Below are positions 27,737 to 36,534 of a stretch of 64,000 bases of DNA, piece after piece. Every line of letters starts with the position of its first letter. Positions within the stretch are counted from its first letter, which is position 1. Under the pieces are notes generated by a model. The model worked only from the letters and a program-made list of their open reading frames with translations, did no database searches and was not told the origin of the DNA. The position numbers and the translations under genes are program-made. Source of the DNA: Martinezella rhizogenes. Its GTDB lineage: Bacteria; Pseudomonadota; Alphaproteobacteria; Rhizobiales; Rhizobiaceae. The stretch is from NCBI GenBank assembly GCA_013322215.1, contig JAAMEZ010000058.1, forward strand, positions 248,001 to 312,000. Reading direction: 5' to 3'.

Positions 27737-28513
27737 ATGCGTCTCAAGAACAAGGTTGCCATCATCACTGGTGGAAATAGCGGTATCGGCCTTGCCACAG
27801 CCCGCCTCTTCCTCGCCGAGGGCGCCAAGGTCGCCATAACAGGCCGCAACGCGAAAACGTTGGCCACGGCGGCCGAGGAACTTGGCGGCGGCGTGCTGGC
27901 GCTTCAGGCCGACACAACAGACATACCGGCGATGGAAAAGGCGTTCGCCGAGGCTGCGGAGAAGCTTGGGAAATTCGACATCGTCTTCGCCAATGCAGGT
28001 ATCGGCGGCGATACCCCACTCGGCAAGACCACGCTTGAGCAGTTCGAAACCATCGTCCGCATCAATTTCACCGGCGTCTTCTTCACCGTGCAGGCCGCTC
28101 TGCCACATCTGAACGATGGCGGCTCCGTGATCCTGAACGGCTCGGTCCACGCCGTGCTCGGCATTCCCGGCGCTTCGGCCTATGCGGGCACCAAGGGCGC
28201 CGTCCGCGCCATGACCCGCAATCTCGCGTCCGAACTCGCGCCCCGCGGCATCCGCGTCAACCAGGTCACACCCGGCGCGACCAAGACACCGATCTGGAAC
28301 CCGCGCGCGGCGACACCCGAGGCCATGGATGTGTTGGAACAGCGCTTCGGCGGCCTGAGCCCACTCGGCCGCATGAGCGAAGCCGACGAAATCGCCAGGG
28401 CCGCGCTCTACTTCGCCTCCGACGATTCCGCCAATGTGACGGCCATCGAAATCACCGTCGACGGTGGTGCGACCAATGCTCCGTCGGGCGCGAAGATGTT
28501 CCGCACGGCTTGA
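27737..28513 (+). CDS. SDR family oxidoreductase controlled by the divergent TetR
   Basis: A 258-aa classical SDR. The cofactor loop TGGNSGIGLAT starts at residue 11. NAG is at 87-89, the active-site Ser is in LNGSVHAVLG, and Y-x3-K is in SAYAGTKGAVRAM. The C-terminal DGGATNAPSGA is usual. R36-N at the end of the second strand (GRN) suggests NADPH preference. AGGAG lies ten bases upstream of the ATG. It is likely derepressed by an electrophile or aldehyde that inactivates the neighbouring TetR. Confidence 0.9.
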   Translation: MRLKNKVAIITGGNSGIGLATARLFLAEGAKVAITGRNAKTLATAAEELGGGVLALQADTTDIPAMEKAFAEAAEKLGKFDIVFANAGIGGDTPLGKTTLEQFETIVRINFTGVFFTVQAALPHLNDGGSVILNGSVHAVLGIPGASAYAGTKGAVRAMTRNLASELAPRGIRVNQVTPGATKTPIWNPRAATPEAMDVLEQRFGGLSPLGRMSEADEIARAALYFASDDSANVTAIEITVDGGATNAPSGAKMFRTA

Positions 28514-28546
28514 GCCTGCCGAGATTGCTTGAGCCTGCCAAGATTG
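28509..28546 (+). repeat. 19-bp tandem duplication at the SDR stop codon
   Basis: CTTGAGCCTGCCGAGATTG (28,509-28,527) is followed directly by the same 19 bases with one change (G to A at the 13th position, 28,540). The first copy contains the TGA stop of the SDR gene; the second is untranslated. Confidence 0.85.
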
Positions 28547-28742
28547 AATGACGGTTGATAGAGACAATCATATCGGGCCGCCCGACGCAGATGTGAAGGG
28601 CGACCTTCGCGGCCAATTCCCATTGCCGCGACGGGCGGCTTTTGCAATGCTCTGATCGGGAAGCGCACAAGTCTCGTCTTTAGCGCCGTTCTTCGTACAA
28701 CAATTCCACCAGCAGGGCGACGACTCGGATGAAGAGAAAAAG

Positions 28743-29207
28743 ATGCTAATTCCGTTGTACACGCCGCGACATTTCCGGCGCTTAGGCATCTGGCACATAT
28801 CCGGTTGGCGCATCAAGGCTTACGGGATCTCTGAACACGCCCCAGAAAAAGAACAGTTCCTGCAACCGGAATTGATCATAGAGGCGCGCTCTTTCGTCGA
28901 AGCCAATCTTGGCCGTATCGAAGGGGTGCCCCATTACTCCGTCGGCTTCGTTATCCTTCATCACGGAAGCAGCGCAAAGACCTTGTTGACCCAATGGTGG
29001 GTAAACGAGTGCGTTTGCATGCAATACGCTGCTCAGTCGAACTATTCAGGACAACCAAAATTTTCATTCACCAAGAGCGATCTCATGGCCTGCGCTTACG
29101 AACTGGTCGCAATTGATTTTGAACGGCGCGCCTGGATTTCGACAGTCATGTCGGGAAAGCCGATTGAAGACTATCTGGAAAGCTGGCTGCCGGACGGTCT
29201 TAACTGA
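28743..29207 (+). CDS. hypothetical protein (154 aa)
   Basis: I do not recognise this family. It opens with LYTPRHFRRLGIWHISGWRI, which resembles short proteins found beside acetyltransferases in rhizobia. It continues with a mixed alpha/beta region containing VGFVILHHG and LLTQWWVNE and ends in an acidic amphipathic helix. No signal peptide or membrane segment. GAAGAG lies upstream of the ATG. It precedes a GNAT gene by about 110 bases on the same strand. The base composition is less GC-rich than its neighbours, which may point to later acquisition. Confidence 0.65.
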   Translation: MLIPLYTPRHFRRLGIWHISGWRIKAYGISEHAPEKEQFLQPELIIEARSFVEANLGRIEGVPHYSVGFVILHHGSSAKTLLTQWWVNECVCMQYAAQSNYSGQPKFSFTKSDLMACAYELVAIDFERRAWISTVMSGKPIEDYLESWLPDGLN

Positions 29208-29318
29208 CGCGGCATATCGCGATGTCGGACAAACGTCTTTATGACTGCTTGCCGCGTTTGCTATCCTTCTATTTTGCAAAAGCCGTTCTCACCGGCTTGG
29301 AACCCGTTGGATGAAGGT

Positions 29319-29870
29319 ATGATCCCAAGCTTCCGAGCAATAACCCCGGACGACACCGCAGACCTGCTGGATTTATGGAGAGATGCCTGGACCGCTACCT
29401 ACGGCCCGAGTCTGGGCCAAAACGCGCTGTCGGCTATGCTCGAATATATAGAGCGCAAAGGAACTGCATCGATGCTGCCGGGCTCAGGTGAGCGCGGCTA
29501 TTGCGTGGCCTCAGACCATCAAATCCTCGGAAGTGCTATCGTCGCGGAACGTGGAGCCATCGCCTATCTCTGGGGGATGTATGTTCATCCCAGCCAACAA
29601 AGGAAAGGCCTCGGCTCGCGGCTGCTGCGTGGAGTGGCGGCTACAATCGAAACCGCTGAAAAGGTCGAAGTCAGGGTTCTCGTTTCAAGCCCGATGGCTA
29701 TCGGCTTCTATAGAAAACACGGCTTTACGGAAACGAGCGGCGAGACGATCGAAATTTTGGATAGCGTGAAAGCCTCGGCACTGGTGATGTCCGCCAATAT
29801 CGAGAGTTTGAAGGCGGCGGTGCAAGGAAATCCAAATTCCTTCATTGCGACGTCGAATAAACCTGCCTGA
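29319..29870 (+). CDS. GNAT family N-acetyltransferase
   Basis: A 183-aa GNAT protein: IPSFRAITPDDTADLLDLWR begins the fold, the acetyl-CoA loop is SQQRKGLGSRLL, and the C-terminal SPMAIGFYRKHGF strand-helix is typical of the RimI/PhnO-like group. The substrate is unknown. The start is uncertain: ATG 29,319 begins the recognisable fold, though its RBS is too close; 29,241 would add 26 unrelated residues. It is convergent with the HlyU-family gene, 2 bases apart. Confidence 0.8.
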   Translation: MIPSFRAITPDDTADLLDLWRDAWTATYGPSLGQNALSAMLEYIERKGTASMLPGSGERGYCVASDHQILGSAIVAERGAIAYLWGMYVHPSQQRKGLGSRLLRGVAATIETAEKVEVRVLVSSPMAIGFYRKHGFTETSGETIEILDSVKASALVMSANIESLKAAVQGNPNSFIATSNKPA

Positions 29871-29872
29871 TA

Positions 29873-30211
29873 TCAGACTTGGCGAATCTTTTCGCCGTCG
29901 CCGAAAAGGCCGGCGCCGTTCTGGTCGATGATCTGCTGGCCCTTGCGGAAGGTCGATTCCACGGCATCATCAGACGAGGTGAAGACATCGGCACGGATGA
30001 AATTGCGCACCAGGATCTCGCCGTTCACGTCCTTCTCGATCCGGCCCATGAGGCGGAATTGATTGCCCTCGCGCTGTGGGGTGGCATGGATCGTGCAGCC
30101 GGCATGCACCTGGGGCTCGACGCTGACCGTGGAACCACTAGACTTTTCAGTGCCCGCCTGCGACGCGCCACCGGTGAAGATCGAAATGATATTTGAAAAG
30201 AACGAAGCCAT
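29873..30211 (-). CDS. HlyU-family protein
   Basis: A 112-aa protein of the HlyU-like family (PF10115): a short N-terminal SFFSNIISIFTGG segment, then HAGCTIHATPQREGNQFRLMGRIEK and the FIRADVFTSSDDAVESTFRK stretch typical of rhizobial members. The family is named after a Vibrio haemolysin activator, but these proteins lack an obvious DNA-binding domain and their role is not established. AAAGG lies upstream of the ATG. It follows ilvA by 37 bases and is probably co-transcribed. Confidence 0.82.
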   Translation of the reverse strand: MASFFSNIISIFTGGASQAGTEKSSGSTVSVEPQVHAGCTIHATPQREGNQFRLMGRIEKDVNGEILVRNFIRADVFTSSDDAVESTFRKGQQIIDQNGAGLFGDGEKIRQV

Positions 30212-30248
30212 GAATGGCCTTTAGCATGAAGGTTGCAAGGTCGCAAAG

Positions 30249-31499
30249 TCAAATGATCAGGTTGGCCAGGATCTCGTTTTCGGTGATGTCCTCATAGCCC
30301 ATGCCGGAACTTTCGAAATTGGCGATAAGCTGCTTGAAATTATCCGGATTCTTCGTCTCGATGCCGATCAGGATGGAGCCGAAATTGCGGGCGCTCTTCT
30401 TCAGATATTCGAAGCGGGCGATATCGTCTTCCGGTCCGAGCATATTGAGGAAATCGCGAAGCGCGCCGGGACGCTGAGCCAGGCGCAAGATGAAGTATTT
30501 CTTCAGCCCGGCATAGCGCATGGCGCGCTCCTTGACGTCAGGCAGGCGCTCGAAATCAAAATTGCCGCCGGAAACGACGGCGACGATGGTTTTGCCGCGG
30601 ATGCTGTCCCGATCGAGCTTTTCCAGAGCGGTGATCGCCAGAGCCCCGGCCGGTTCCAGCACGACGCCTTCGACATTCAGCATATCGGTGATGGTGACGC
30701 AGATGGCGTTTTCCTCGATGAGCTTGACCTGCTCGGCCGCAAAGCCCTCGAGGGCCGCAAAATTCAGTTCGCCGATGCGGCCGACGGCCGCTCCATCGAC
30801 GAAATTGTCGACCTTGGCAAGCGTCACCACCCGCCCTGCCTCGATACTGCGGCGCAGGCTCGGCGCACCGGCCGGTTCTGCGAAGGTGAAAGCAGCAGGC
30901 GGAAGTTTATCTGCAAAATAGCCGGTGATGCCCGCCGCAAGACCGCCGCCACCAACCGGAAGAAGAACATGGTCGGGAACAACGCCGTCGGGCAGTTGCT
31001 CGGCAATCTCGGCCGCAACAGTTGCCTGCCCCTCGATAATATCCGCATGATCAAAAGGCGGCACCATGACGCCATCGATCTTTTCGACATGCTCGCGCGC
31101 GGCCTGATAGCACTGGTCGAAGAAATCGCCGAAGAGCTTGATGGTGATGAACTCGCCGCCGAAGATGCGGGTTTTGTCGATCTTCTGCTGCGGCGTCGTG
31201 ACTGGCATGTAGACCACGCCCGGCACGCCGAAATGGCGGCAGACGAAGGCAAAGCCCTGGGCATGATTGCCGGCGGATGCGCAGACGAAGGTCTTTCCCG
31301 TGCCGCCCTCGGCAATCACCTTGCGGAAGAAATTGAAGGCGCCGCGGATCTTGTAGGAACGCACCGGCGTCAGATCCTCGCGCTTCAGCCAGATTTCCGC
31401 GCCATAGCGGGCGGAAAGATGCTCGTTCAGCTGCAGCGGCGTTGCGGGAAAGAGGCCACGCATGGCCTCTGTGGCTTCGAGAACAGTCTGTTTATCCAC
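30249..31499 (-). CDS. ilvA: threonine ammonia-lyase (threonine dehydratase)
   Basis: A roughly 416-aa PLP enzyme that deaminates threonine to 2-oxobutanoate for isoleucine synthesis. The PLP Lys is in VRSYKIRGAF (Lys50), ASAGNHAQGFA binds substrate, GGGGLAAG binds phosphate, and one C-terminal ACT-like regulatory domain is present (residues 325-416, FILRLAQRPGALRDFLNMLG). This is the shorter single-ACT form. GTG 31,499 is chosen because AAGGACGG lies upstream; a TTG at 31,520 would add seven residues. ilvD, another branched-chain gene, is elsewhere in the window. Confidence 0.9.
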   Translation of the reverse strand: MDKQTVLEATEAMRGLFPATPLQLNEHLSARYGAEIWLKREDLTPVRSYKIRGAFNFFRKVIAEGGTGKTFVCASAGNHAQGFAFVCRHFGVPGVVYMPVTTPQQKIDKTRIFGGEFITIKLFGDFFDQCYQAAREHVEKIDGVMVPPFDHADIIEGQATVAAEIAEQLPDGVVPDHVLLPVGGGGLAAGITGYFADKLPPAAFTFAEPAGAPSLRRSIEAGRVVTLAKVDNFVDGAAVGRIGELNFAALEGFAAEQVKLIEENAICVTITDMLNVEGVVLEPAGALAITALEKLDRDSIRGKTIVAVVSGGNFDFERLPDVKERAMRYAGLKKYFILRLAQRPGALRDFLNMLGPEDDIARFEYLKKSARNFGSILIGIETKNPDNFKQLIANFESSGMGYEDITENEILANLII

Positions 31500-31857
31500 G
31501 GCTTGTCCGTCCTTCTTCAATCACCCCGCTATGACACAGGAAAGATGAGTAAAGAAAGCCTGTTTATCGCGCTTTCGGTCCTGTCGGAATGAGATTTCCG
31601 CTGTACAGGTGAAGCTGACTATTTTTGCGTCCAAAGACTGGCTCCCTAAATCTGCGAGTTGACAGCCAAGCGCCCCCTCCCTCCAATAGGAAGCAGCCAT
31701 CATGACGATGGTTAGAGGCCCGCCTTAAATCCGATCCGTCGGCTACGGCGGGCTTCGCTTATCAGCGACAAAGCAGCAATTAACTTCATAATTGCGCTCC
31801 GGATTGAAAGTCGCGCGAAAGATGCTATCCCGACATTGTCCAAGGGAGACCATCATT
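31500..31857. other. gene-free divergent spacer ilvA / lipoprotein
   Basis: About 360 bases that must hold two divergent promoters. No coding frame, leader peptide or repeat could be supported. Confidence 0.45.
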
Positions 31858-32199
31858 ATGCGCTTTATACCATCCGCGTCGTTCGTCTTTGCCCTAGCCG
31901 TTCTGGCCTCCTGCACATCCCAGGAAGAAAACTTCAAGAAAGGCGTTCCGATTATCAAGGAAAGCCCGACTGCCCGTGCGCAGCTCATCTCCAAGTGCAT
32001 GTCGCAGCACTTGTCGCCGGAAACGCTGGATGAAGTCGCCTTTTACGTTAAATCCCAGAGAAGCGAAGCAAAGCGGCTCTTTTGTCAGCGGCTGACGAAC
32101 GGCTTGGCATCGGGAAAAATCAGCTATACCGATTTCAAGGCCATGTTCCAGCAAAAGAAGGTGACGCCAGCGCTTGTCAGCGTTCTCAAGGGTCACTGA
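31858..32199 (+). CDS. small putative lipoprotein
   Basis: A 113-aa protein with a lipoprotein signal: hydrophobic residues 4-16 and the lipobox LASC with Cys19. The mature part is helical and charged, with two further Cys (ISKCMSQ and LFCQRL) that could form a disulfide, and a C-terminal SYTDFKAMFQQKK segment. No known family was recognised. AAGGGAG precedes ATG 31,858. A tRNA-Leu gene follows on the same strand. Confidence 0.75.
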   Translation: MRFIPSASFVFALAVLASCTSQEENFKKGVPIIKESPTARAQLISKCMSQHLSPETLDEVAFYVKSQRSEAKRLFCQRLTNGLASGKISYTDFKAMFQQKKVTPALVSVLKGH

Positions 32200-32288
32200 G
32201 CAACGCGCGTCGCGCCGACACCTGTCGGCCCTTTCCCACAAAACATTTCCTTGACTGAATCGCTCAAGTGCTTGATGGGGAAAGGCAC

Positions 32289-32374
32289 GCGGACGTGGCG
32301 AAACTGGTAGACGCAAGGGACTTAAAATCCCTCGACCTTTGGTTGTACGGGTTCGACCCCCGTCGTCCGCACCA
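32289..32374 (+). tRNA. tRNA-Leu (TAA)
   Basis: An 86-nt tRNA with encoded CCA (32,372-32,374). The acceptor pairs GCGGACG with CGTCCGC. The anticodon loop CTTAAAA gives TAA (Leu UUA). A long variable arm is present, as expected for leucine, and the T arm contains GGGTTCGACCCC. Confidence 0.95.
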
Positions 32375-32400
32375 AAATCAAGTTCCATTAAAGTCCAAAC

Positions 32401-32427
32401 GAAAAAGGCGCAGCTTTCGCCGCGCCT
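32401..32427 (-). terminator. terminator of wrbA
   Basis: On the minus strand AGGCGC and GCGCCT (32,406-32,427) form a stem followed by TTTTTC. It begins 26 bases after the wrbA stop. Confidence 0.65.
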
Positions 32428-32452
32428 CTCTCAATGATGTGAAACGATCGAA

Positions 32453-33052
32453 TTAAGCGATGAGCTTCGCAGCGATCTTGGCGACGTGGGCGCCCTGGTA
32501 CTTTGCTGCTTCCAGTTCGATTTCGGAAGGCTGGCGCGAGCCGTCGCCGTTGGTGATCGTCGAAGCGCCGTATGGCGAGCCGCCCTTGACTTCTTCCGTG
32601 CCCATCTGGCCCTGGAAGCTATAGGGCAGGCCGACGACGGCCATGCCGTGGTGCAGTAGCGTCGGAATGAAGCCGAGGATGGTGGATTCCTGGCCGCCGT
32701 GCTGCGTTGCGGACGAGGTGAAGACCGACCCGACCTTGCCGACGAGCTTGCCGCCGAACCAAAGGCCGCCGGTTTGATCCCAGAAATTGCGCATCTGCGA
32801 GGCGACCGTGCCGAAGCGAGTGCCGGCGCCGACGATGATGGCGTCATATTCTGCCAGTTCATCCGGCGTTGCGATCGGAGCTTCCTGATCGAGCTTGAAG
32901 TAGGAGGCCTTGGCGACTTCTTCCGGAACGAGTTCCGGCACGCGCTTGACGGTGACGTCCGCGCCGGCGGACTTTGCACCTTCTGCGACGGCATAGGCCA
33001 TCTTCTCGATGTGACCGTAAGCGGAATAATAGAGAACCAGAACCTTAGCCAT
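32453..33052 (-). CDS. wrbA: NAD(P)H:quinone oxidoreductase WrbA
   Basis: A 199-aa flavodoxin-like FMN enzyme that reduces quinones by two electrons. The FMN phosphate loop is YYSAYGHIEKMA (residues 8-19). GAGTRFGTVASQMRNFWDQTGGLW and the TSSATQHGGQEST loop are diagnostic of WrbA. The C-terminal GGSPYGASTI is also conserved. GGGAG nine bases before the ATG supports the start. It has its own terminator. Confidence 0.95.
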   Translation of the reverse strand: MAKVLVLYYSAYGHIEKMAYAVAEGAKSAGADVTVKRVPELVPEEVAKASYFKLDQEAPIATPDELAEYDAIIVGAGTRFGTVASQMRNFWDQTGGLWFGGKLVGKVGSVFTSSATQHGGQESTILGFIPTLLHHGMAVVGLPYSFQGQMGTEEVKGGSPYGASTITNGDGSRQPSEIELEAAKYQGAHVAKIAAKLIA

Positions 33053-33292
33053 GAGAACGTCTCCCGTTTGTTGGACGCGTTGAATGTCGAGGAATGTTGT
33101 ATCAGCGATGCGACAGGGGCGCAGCCCCCGCGCTCAGAACGCAGTGTTCATCCTGTGTAGACGGAAATTCACTTGCAACATCTTGTGATGACCAGCGCCC
33201 CAGCAAAAGGAGCGTTTGCATTCGCCGCAAACAACGCTACCTATCTCGAACCTTTTCGAACGCGCCGACTGCGCATTTTCCTGGATGTCTTC

Positions 33293-34048
33293 ATGTCGAA
33301 CGAAACCATTGTCACAGCCGCCATGCTCGCCATCGGCGACGAATTGCTCTCCGGCCGGACGAAGGACAAGAATATCGGCCACCTCGCCGACGTGCTGCTG
33401 CTGGCCGGCATCGACCTGAAGGAAGTCCGCATCGTGGCCGACGACGAGGATGCGATCGTCTCAGCGCTGGACGCTCTGCGCGGTCAGTATGACTATGTCT
33501 TCACCTCTGGCGGCATCGGCCCGACGCATGACGACATCACCGCCGATGCCATCGCCAAGGCTTTCGGTGTGCCCTGCGAGCACGATGCCGAGGCCATGCG
33601 GATCATGGGCGAAATGTATGCCCGGCGCGAGATGGAATTCACCGAGGCTCGCCAGCGCATGGCCCGGATGCCCGTGGGATCGAAGCATATCGCCAATCCG
33701 GTGTCGACCGCTCCCGGCTTCAACATCGGCAACGTCTATGTGATGGCCGGCGTGCCGCAGGTTTTCCAGGCGATGCTCGATAATGTCATCCCGACGCTCA
33801 GGACCGGCGCGCGCATCCTGTCAACAGCGATTTCCTGTCCCTATGGCGAGGGCGAGATCGGCACGCCGCTTGGCCTCATCCAGAAGGCGCATCCCGACAC
33901 CAGTATCGGCTCCTACCCGCGCTATGTCGGCCAATTCTTCTCAACGGAAATCGTCGTCAGAGGCCGTTCCGCCGAGTTGGTCGAAAGTGTCGCAGCAGAA
34001 GTACGCGCGATGATCGAAGCCATCCGACAGTCGAAAGCGACTGCATAA
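33293..34048 (+). CDS. CinA-type molybdopterin-binding (MoCF) domain protein
   Basis: A 251-aa protein with an N-terminal MoaB/Mog-like domain: MLAIGDELLSGRTKDKN (residues 11-27), TSGGIGPTHDDITADAIAKA (residues 67-86) and MAGVPQVFQAML. It matches the N-terminal part of CinA; the C-terminal deamidase domain of full CinA is absent. Homologues are annotated as competence/damage-inducible protein A or as pyridine-nucleotide pyrophosphatases. The start at 33,293 begins the domain, although its RBS is weak. The stop codon lies inside a long palindrome. Confidence 0.82.
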   Translation: MSNETIVTAAMLAIGDELLSGRTKDKNIGHLADVLLLAGIDLKEVRIVADDEDAIVSALDALRGQYDYVFTSGGIGPTHDDITADAIAKAFGVPCEHDAEAMRIMGEMYARREMEFTEARQRMARMPVGSKHIANPVSTAPGFNIGNVYVMAGVPQVFQAMLDNVIPTLRTGARILSTAISCPYGEGEIGTPLGLIQKAHPDTSIGSYPRYVGQFFSTEIVVRGRSAELVESVAAEVRAMIEAIRQSKATA

Positions 34049-34088
34049 TTCCTTAAATCGAGATCGATTTAAGGATAAAATTATGCAG
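34041..34088. repeat. long palindromic repeat overlapping a stop codon
   Basis: CTGCATAATTCCTTAAATCG (34,041-34,060) is followed by AGAT and a near-exact reverse complement through 34,088 (CGATTTAAGG, ATAAAATTATGCAG; a few bases inserted). The AT-rich stem of about 20 bp ends with CTGCA/TGCAG. It contains the TAA of the CinA-like gene. It looks like a dispersed rhizobial intergenic palindrome and may also stabilise or end the transcript. Confidence 0.75.
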
Positions 34089-34286
34089 CAGACCTAAAGT
34101 TGCTACAGCGACCTTTGCGCGTCATATATAATGCGCGGCGCTTTATGGAAAATCAGTCTGCTGAAGCCTGACATTCAACGAGGGCGTGCACTTTCGAGGG
34201 AACCCTAAGGCTATTCCGAACATTATTTTATAGCGGAATGCTGATATCATGATCCGATCCAACCCTTCCGCATGGGAGATCTCTTC

Positions 34287-35132
34287 ATGTCCTACAAAAC
34301 GATAGTGACCGTTCTAGATAACCCCGACAATACGCGTATCGCTGCGGAGTTTTCGGCAGCGCTTGCAAAGGAGCACGGCGCCTATGTCGTCGGGCTTCAT
34401 GCGGAAATCGTCTCGACCGTGCCGCTGGTGGCGCCGATGGAGATTCCAGACCCCGTCGCGGTTCAGGCGCTTCAGGATGTCGCCCATAATCAGGCGGTCG
34501 AAATCGAGCGGGTGTTCCGCTCCAAGATGGAACGCGCCGGCCTCGCCTATGAATGGCACAGCTTTACCAGTACGGTCGGCTATGGCACCGAACCGCTGAT
34601 CGAGAGCGCGCGCAGCGCCGATCTCCTGGTGGCCGTGCAGCCCGACCCGTCGAAATACGCCGACACGCAGGTCGATGTCGAAACCTTCCTGTTCGACAGC
34701 GGCCGGCCGGTCCTGCTCATCCCCTACATTCTCAAAGAGCCGAAGCCCGTCCGCCGCGTGCTGATCGCCTGGAACGGCTCCAAGGAAGTGGCCCGCGCCA
34801 CCTTCGATGCGCTGCCTTTCCTCAAGGCCGCGGATTCCGTCGAGATTCTTTCCGTCAGCACGTCGGAGAAAGACCCGCATCCCTCCAAGGAAACCGGTGT
34901 CCAAATTGCCGCAGCACTGACGCGTCATGGCGTTCGCGCCAGGTTCGAAACGGCGGCGTGCAGCGGTAAGTCGACGCCGTCGCAAGTGATTGAAAACCGG
35001 CTGGCGGACGACAGTATCGATCTGCTGGTCATGGGCGCCTATACGCATTCCTGGCTGTGGCAGATGATCTTCGGCGGCACGACGCGCACCCTGCTACAAT
35101 CGATGACCGCGATGACGCTGCTGGCCCGCTGA
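34287..35132 (+). CDS. tandem-domain universal stress protein
   Basis: A 281-aa protein with two UspA-like domains (residues 1-145 and 155-281). The second carries VRRVLIAWNGSKEVARA and the C-terminal VMGAYTHSWLWQMIFGGTTRTLL, a divergent form of the ATP-binding G-x9-G(S/T) loop. Such tandem Usp proteins act in stress or low-oxygen survival. ATG 34,287 has GGGAG eight bases upstream and is preferred to the frame start at 34,272. No FNR/FixK box was found upstream. Confidence 0.85.
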   Translation: MSYKTIVTVLDNPDNTRIAAEFSAALAKEHGAYVVGLHAEIVSTVPLVAPMEIPDPVAVQALQDVAHNQAVEIERVFRSKMERAGLAYEWHSFTSTVGYGTEPLIESARSADLLVAVQPDPSKYADTQVDVETFLFDSGRPVLLIPYILKEPKPVRRVLIAWNGSKEVARATFDALPFLKAADSVEILSVSTSEKDPHPSKETGVQIAAALTRHGVRARFETAACSGKSTPSQVIENRLADDSIDLLVMGAYTHSWLWQMIFGGTTRTLLQSMTAMTLLAR

Positions 35133-35446
35133 ACGGCTGAAAGCTCAAATCCTGTGGCAACCGGTGCAAATGTGCACCGGTTGGCCGCTTGGCAGCTATT
35201 GCCTTTTGCCCGTAAATCCAGCAGAAAGCAGCGACCGATGACAGAATTCCCGCCAGGGAACCGTTCGCGCGGTCGAAGGAGCATGATCCCGAAAGCCATG
35301 GCTTTCCCCGGATGAGATCCTGTTCAAGCAGATAGCAAGCGAATCGCGTTCCGGATTTGGTTCTTGGTCCGCGCCCGCCGCGGGGTCTGCTCAGGGTCGC
35401 CGGTGCTGCCGGTGTGTTATTATTCCATGCCCCGGAGCTTTCTGCC
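35133..35446. other. gene-free stretch between usp and gpt
   Basis: About 310 bases. It contains the perfect stem-loop at 35,159-35,182 and otherwise nothing supported. The gpt frame extends upstream without recognisable coding sequence. Confidence 0.5.
35159..35182 (+). terminator. stem-loop after the usp gene
   Basis: AACCGGTGCA (35,159-35,168) and TGCACCGGTT (35,173-35,182) form a perfect 10-bp stem with an AATG loop 26 bases after the usp stop. No T-run follows, so termination is not certain. Confidence 0.5.
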
Positions 35447-35944
35447 ATGTCCCTGCCCGATAAAGCCTTTCCCGTATCCTGGGATCAGTTCCATCGCGAT
35501 GCGCGCGCGCTTGCCTGGCGGCTTGCCGGCCTCAACCGTGAATTCAAGGCAATCGTCTGTATCACCCGCGGCGGCCTGGTGCCGGCCGCCATCATCTCGC
35601 GCGAGCTCAATATCCGGCTGATCGAGACGGTTTGCGTCGCCTCCTATCACGACTATTCCAGCCAGGGCGAAATGAACCTGCTGAAGGGTATCGCACCGGA
35701 ATTGTCCGTCAATGGTGGCGAAGGCGTCCTCGTCGTCGATGACCTTACGGATACCGGCAAGACGGCCCTCGAGGTCCGCGCCATGCTGCCGAATGCGCAT
35801 TTCGCCTGCGTCTATGCCAAGCCGACTGGTGTGCCAACCATCGACACCTTCATCACCGAAGTCAGCCAGGATACCTGGATCTACTTCCCCTGGGACATGG
35901 GCTTCAGCTATCAGGAGCCTATCGCTAAGGGTCATCGCGGCTGA
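35447..35944 (+). CDS. gpt: xanthine phosphoribosyltransferase
   Basis: A 165-aa purine salvage enzyme that makes XMP or GMP from xanthine or guanine and PRPP. The PRPP-binding signature VLVVDDLTDTGKTA (residues 88-101) is intact, as are ITRGGLVPAAIISREL and the C-terminal WIYFPWD typical of Gpt. ATG 35,447 begins the conserved MSLPDKAFPVSWDQFHRD; CGGAG lies about ten bases upstream. It is followed by a stem-loop at 36,022. Confidence 0.92.
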   Translation: MSLPDKAFPVSWDQFHRDARALAWRLAGLNREFKAIVCITRGGLVPAAIISRELNIRLIETVCVASYHDYSSQGEMNLLKGIAPELSVNGGEGVLVVDDLTDTGKTALEVRAMLPNAHFACVYAKPTGVPTIDTFITEVSQDTWIYFPWDMGFSYQEPIAKGHRG

Positions 35945-36021
35945 TCTCCAATGGCCAGCAGCGCGAATCAGTCACGATCCGTGCGCCCTGGCGAAATATG
36001 ATTCGAATAACGGTAATAGAG

Positions 36022-36041
36022 GTGGGCGCTGCGGCGCCCAC
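36022..36041 (+). terminator. probable gpt terminator
   Basis: GTGGGCGC (36,022-36,029) and GCGCCCAC (36,034-36,041) form a perfect 8-bp stem with a TGCG loop, followed by TAGATTTAG. It lies 78 bases after the gpt stop. Confidence 0.45.
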
Positions 36042-36437
36042 TAGATTTAGTAGGCCTCCTAAGGGCGAGAAAGCGTGAGATTCAAGGCGTTCCGCGCGAA
36101 TCATGATGCTCCACGGCATGAATTTGCTGCGCTGCCAATGGCATCGAGGTCACGGTCACATTTTTGTCGCTTTCGACTCTGCCAGTGATGATACTTGCTG
36201 CGTCAACGGTCGCACGAAGGGCGAGCATCCCTCCCCAAGCTCTTGAATCTCTTGCTCTACTGGCGTTTCCCCAATTTCCACAGGCAAGCCCACAAGATAT
36301 TGTGGTTAACAATCCCTAGCAAACCACCCCTTGACGGAATCGGGTCTTTCAAAGTTAATGGACGACGTTGCGGCGGCGACTGGACCAGGCGGGTTTACGA
36401 GGGCTGGTTCTCATTTCGAAATCGGATTTGGATTCAA

Positions 36438-36476
36438 GGCGGTTCACCCTAGCCGGTGACCGCCGAGAGGGTTTTT
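36438..36476 (+). terminator. hairpin with short T-run in the nrdJ upstream region
   Basis: GGCGGTTCACC and GGTGACCGCC pair with one bulge, and GAGAGGGTTTTTG follows. No gene directly upstream needs it, so it may insulate nrdJ or end an unannotated transcript. Confidence 0.4.
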
Positions 36477-36534
36477 GTGCCGATATCGATGCTGCCAAAA
36501 AATAGATGCGGGGACTGGCGGCAATAAGCTGTTA

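Noticed and set aside
36082..36312. 76-codon minus-strand frame in the nrdJ upstream region
   Set aside because: No RBS and no recognisable sequence; not supported as a gene.
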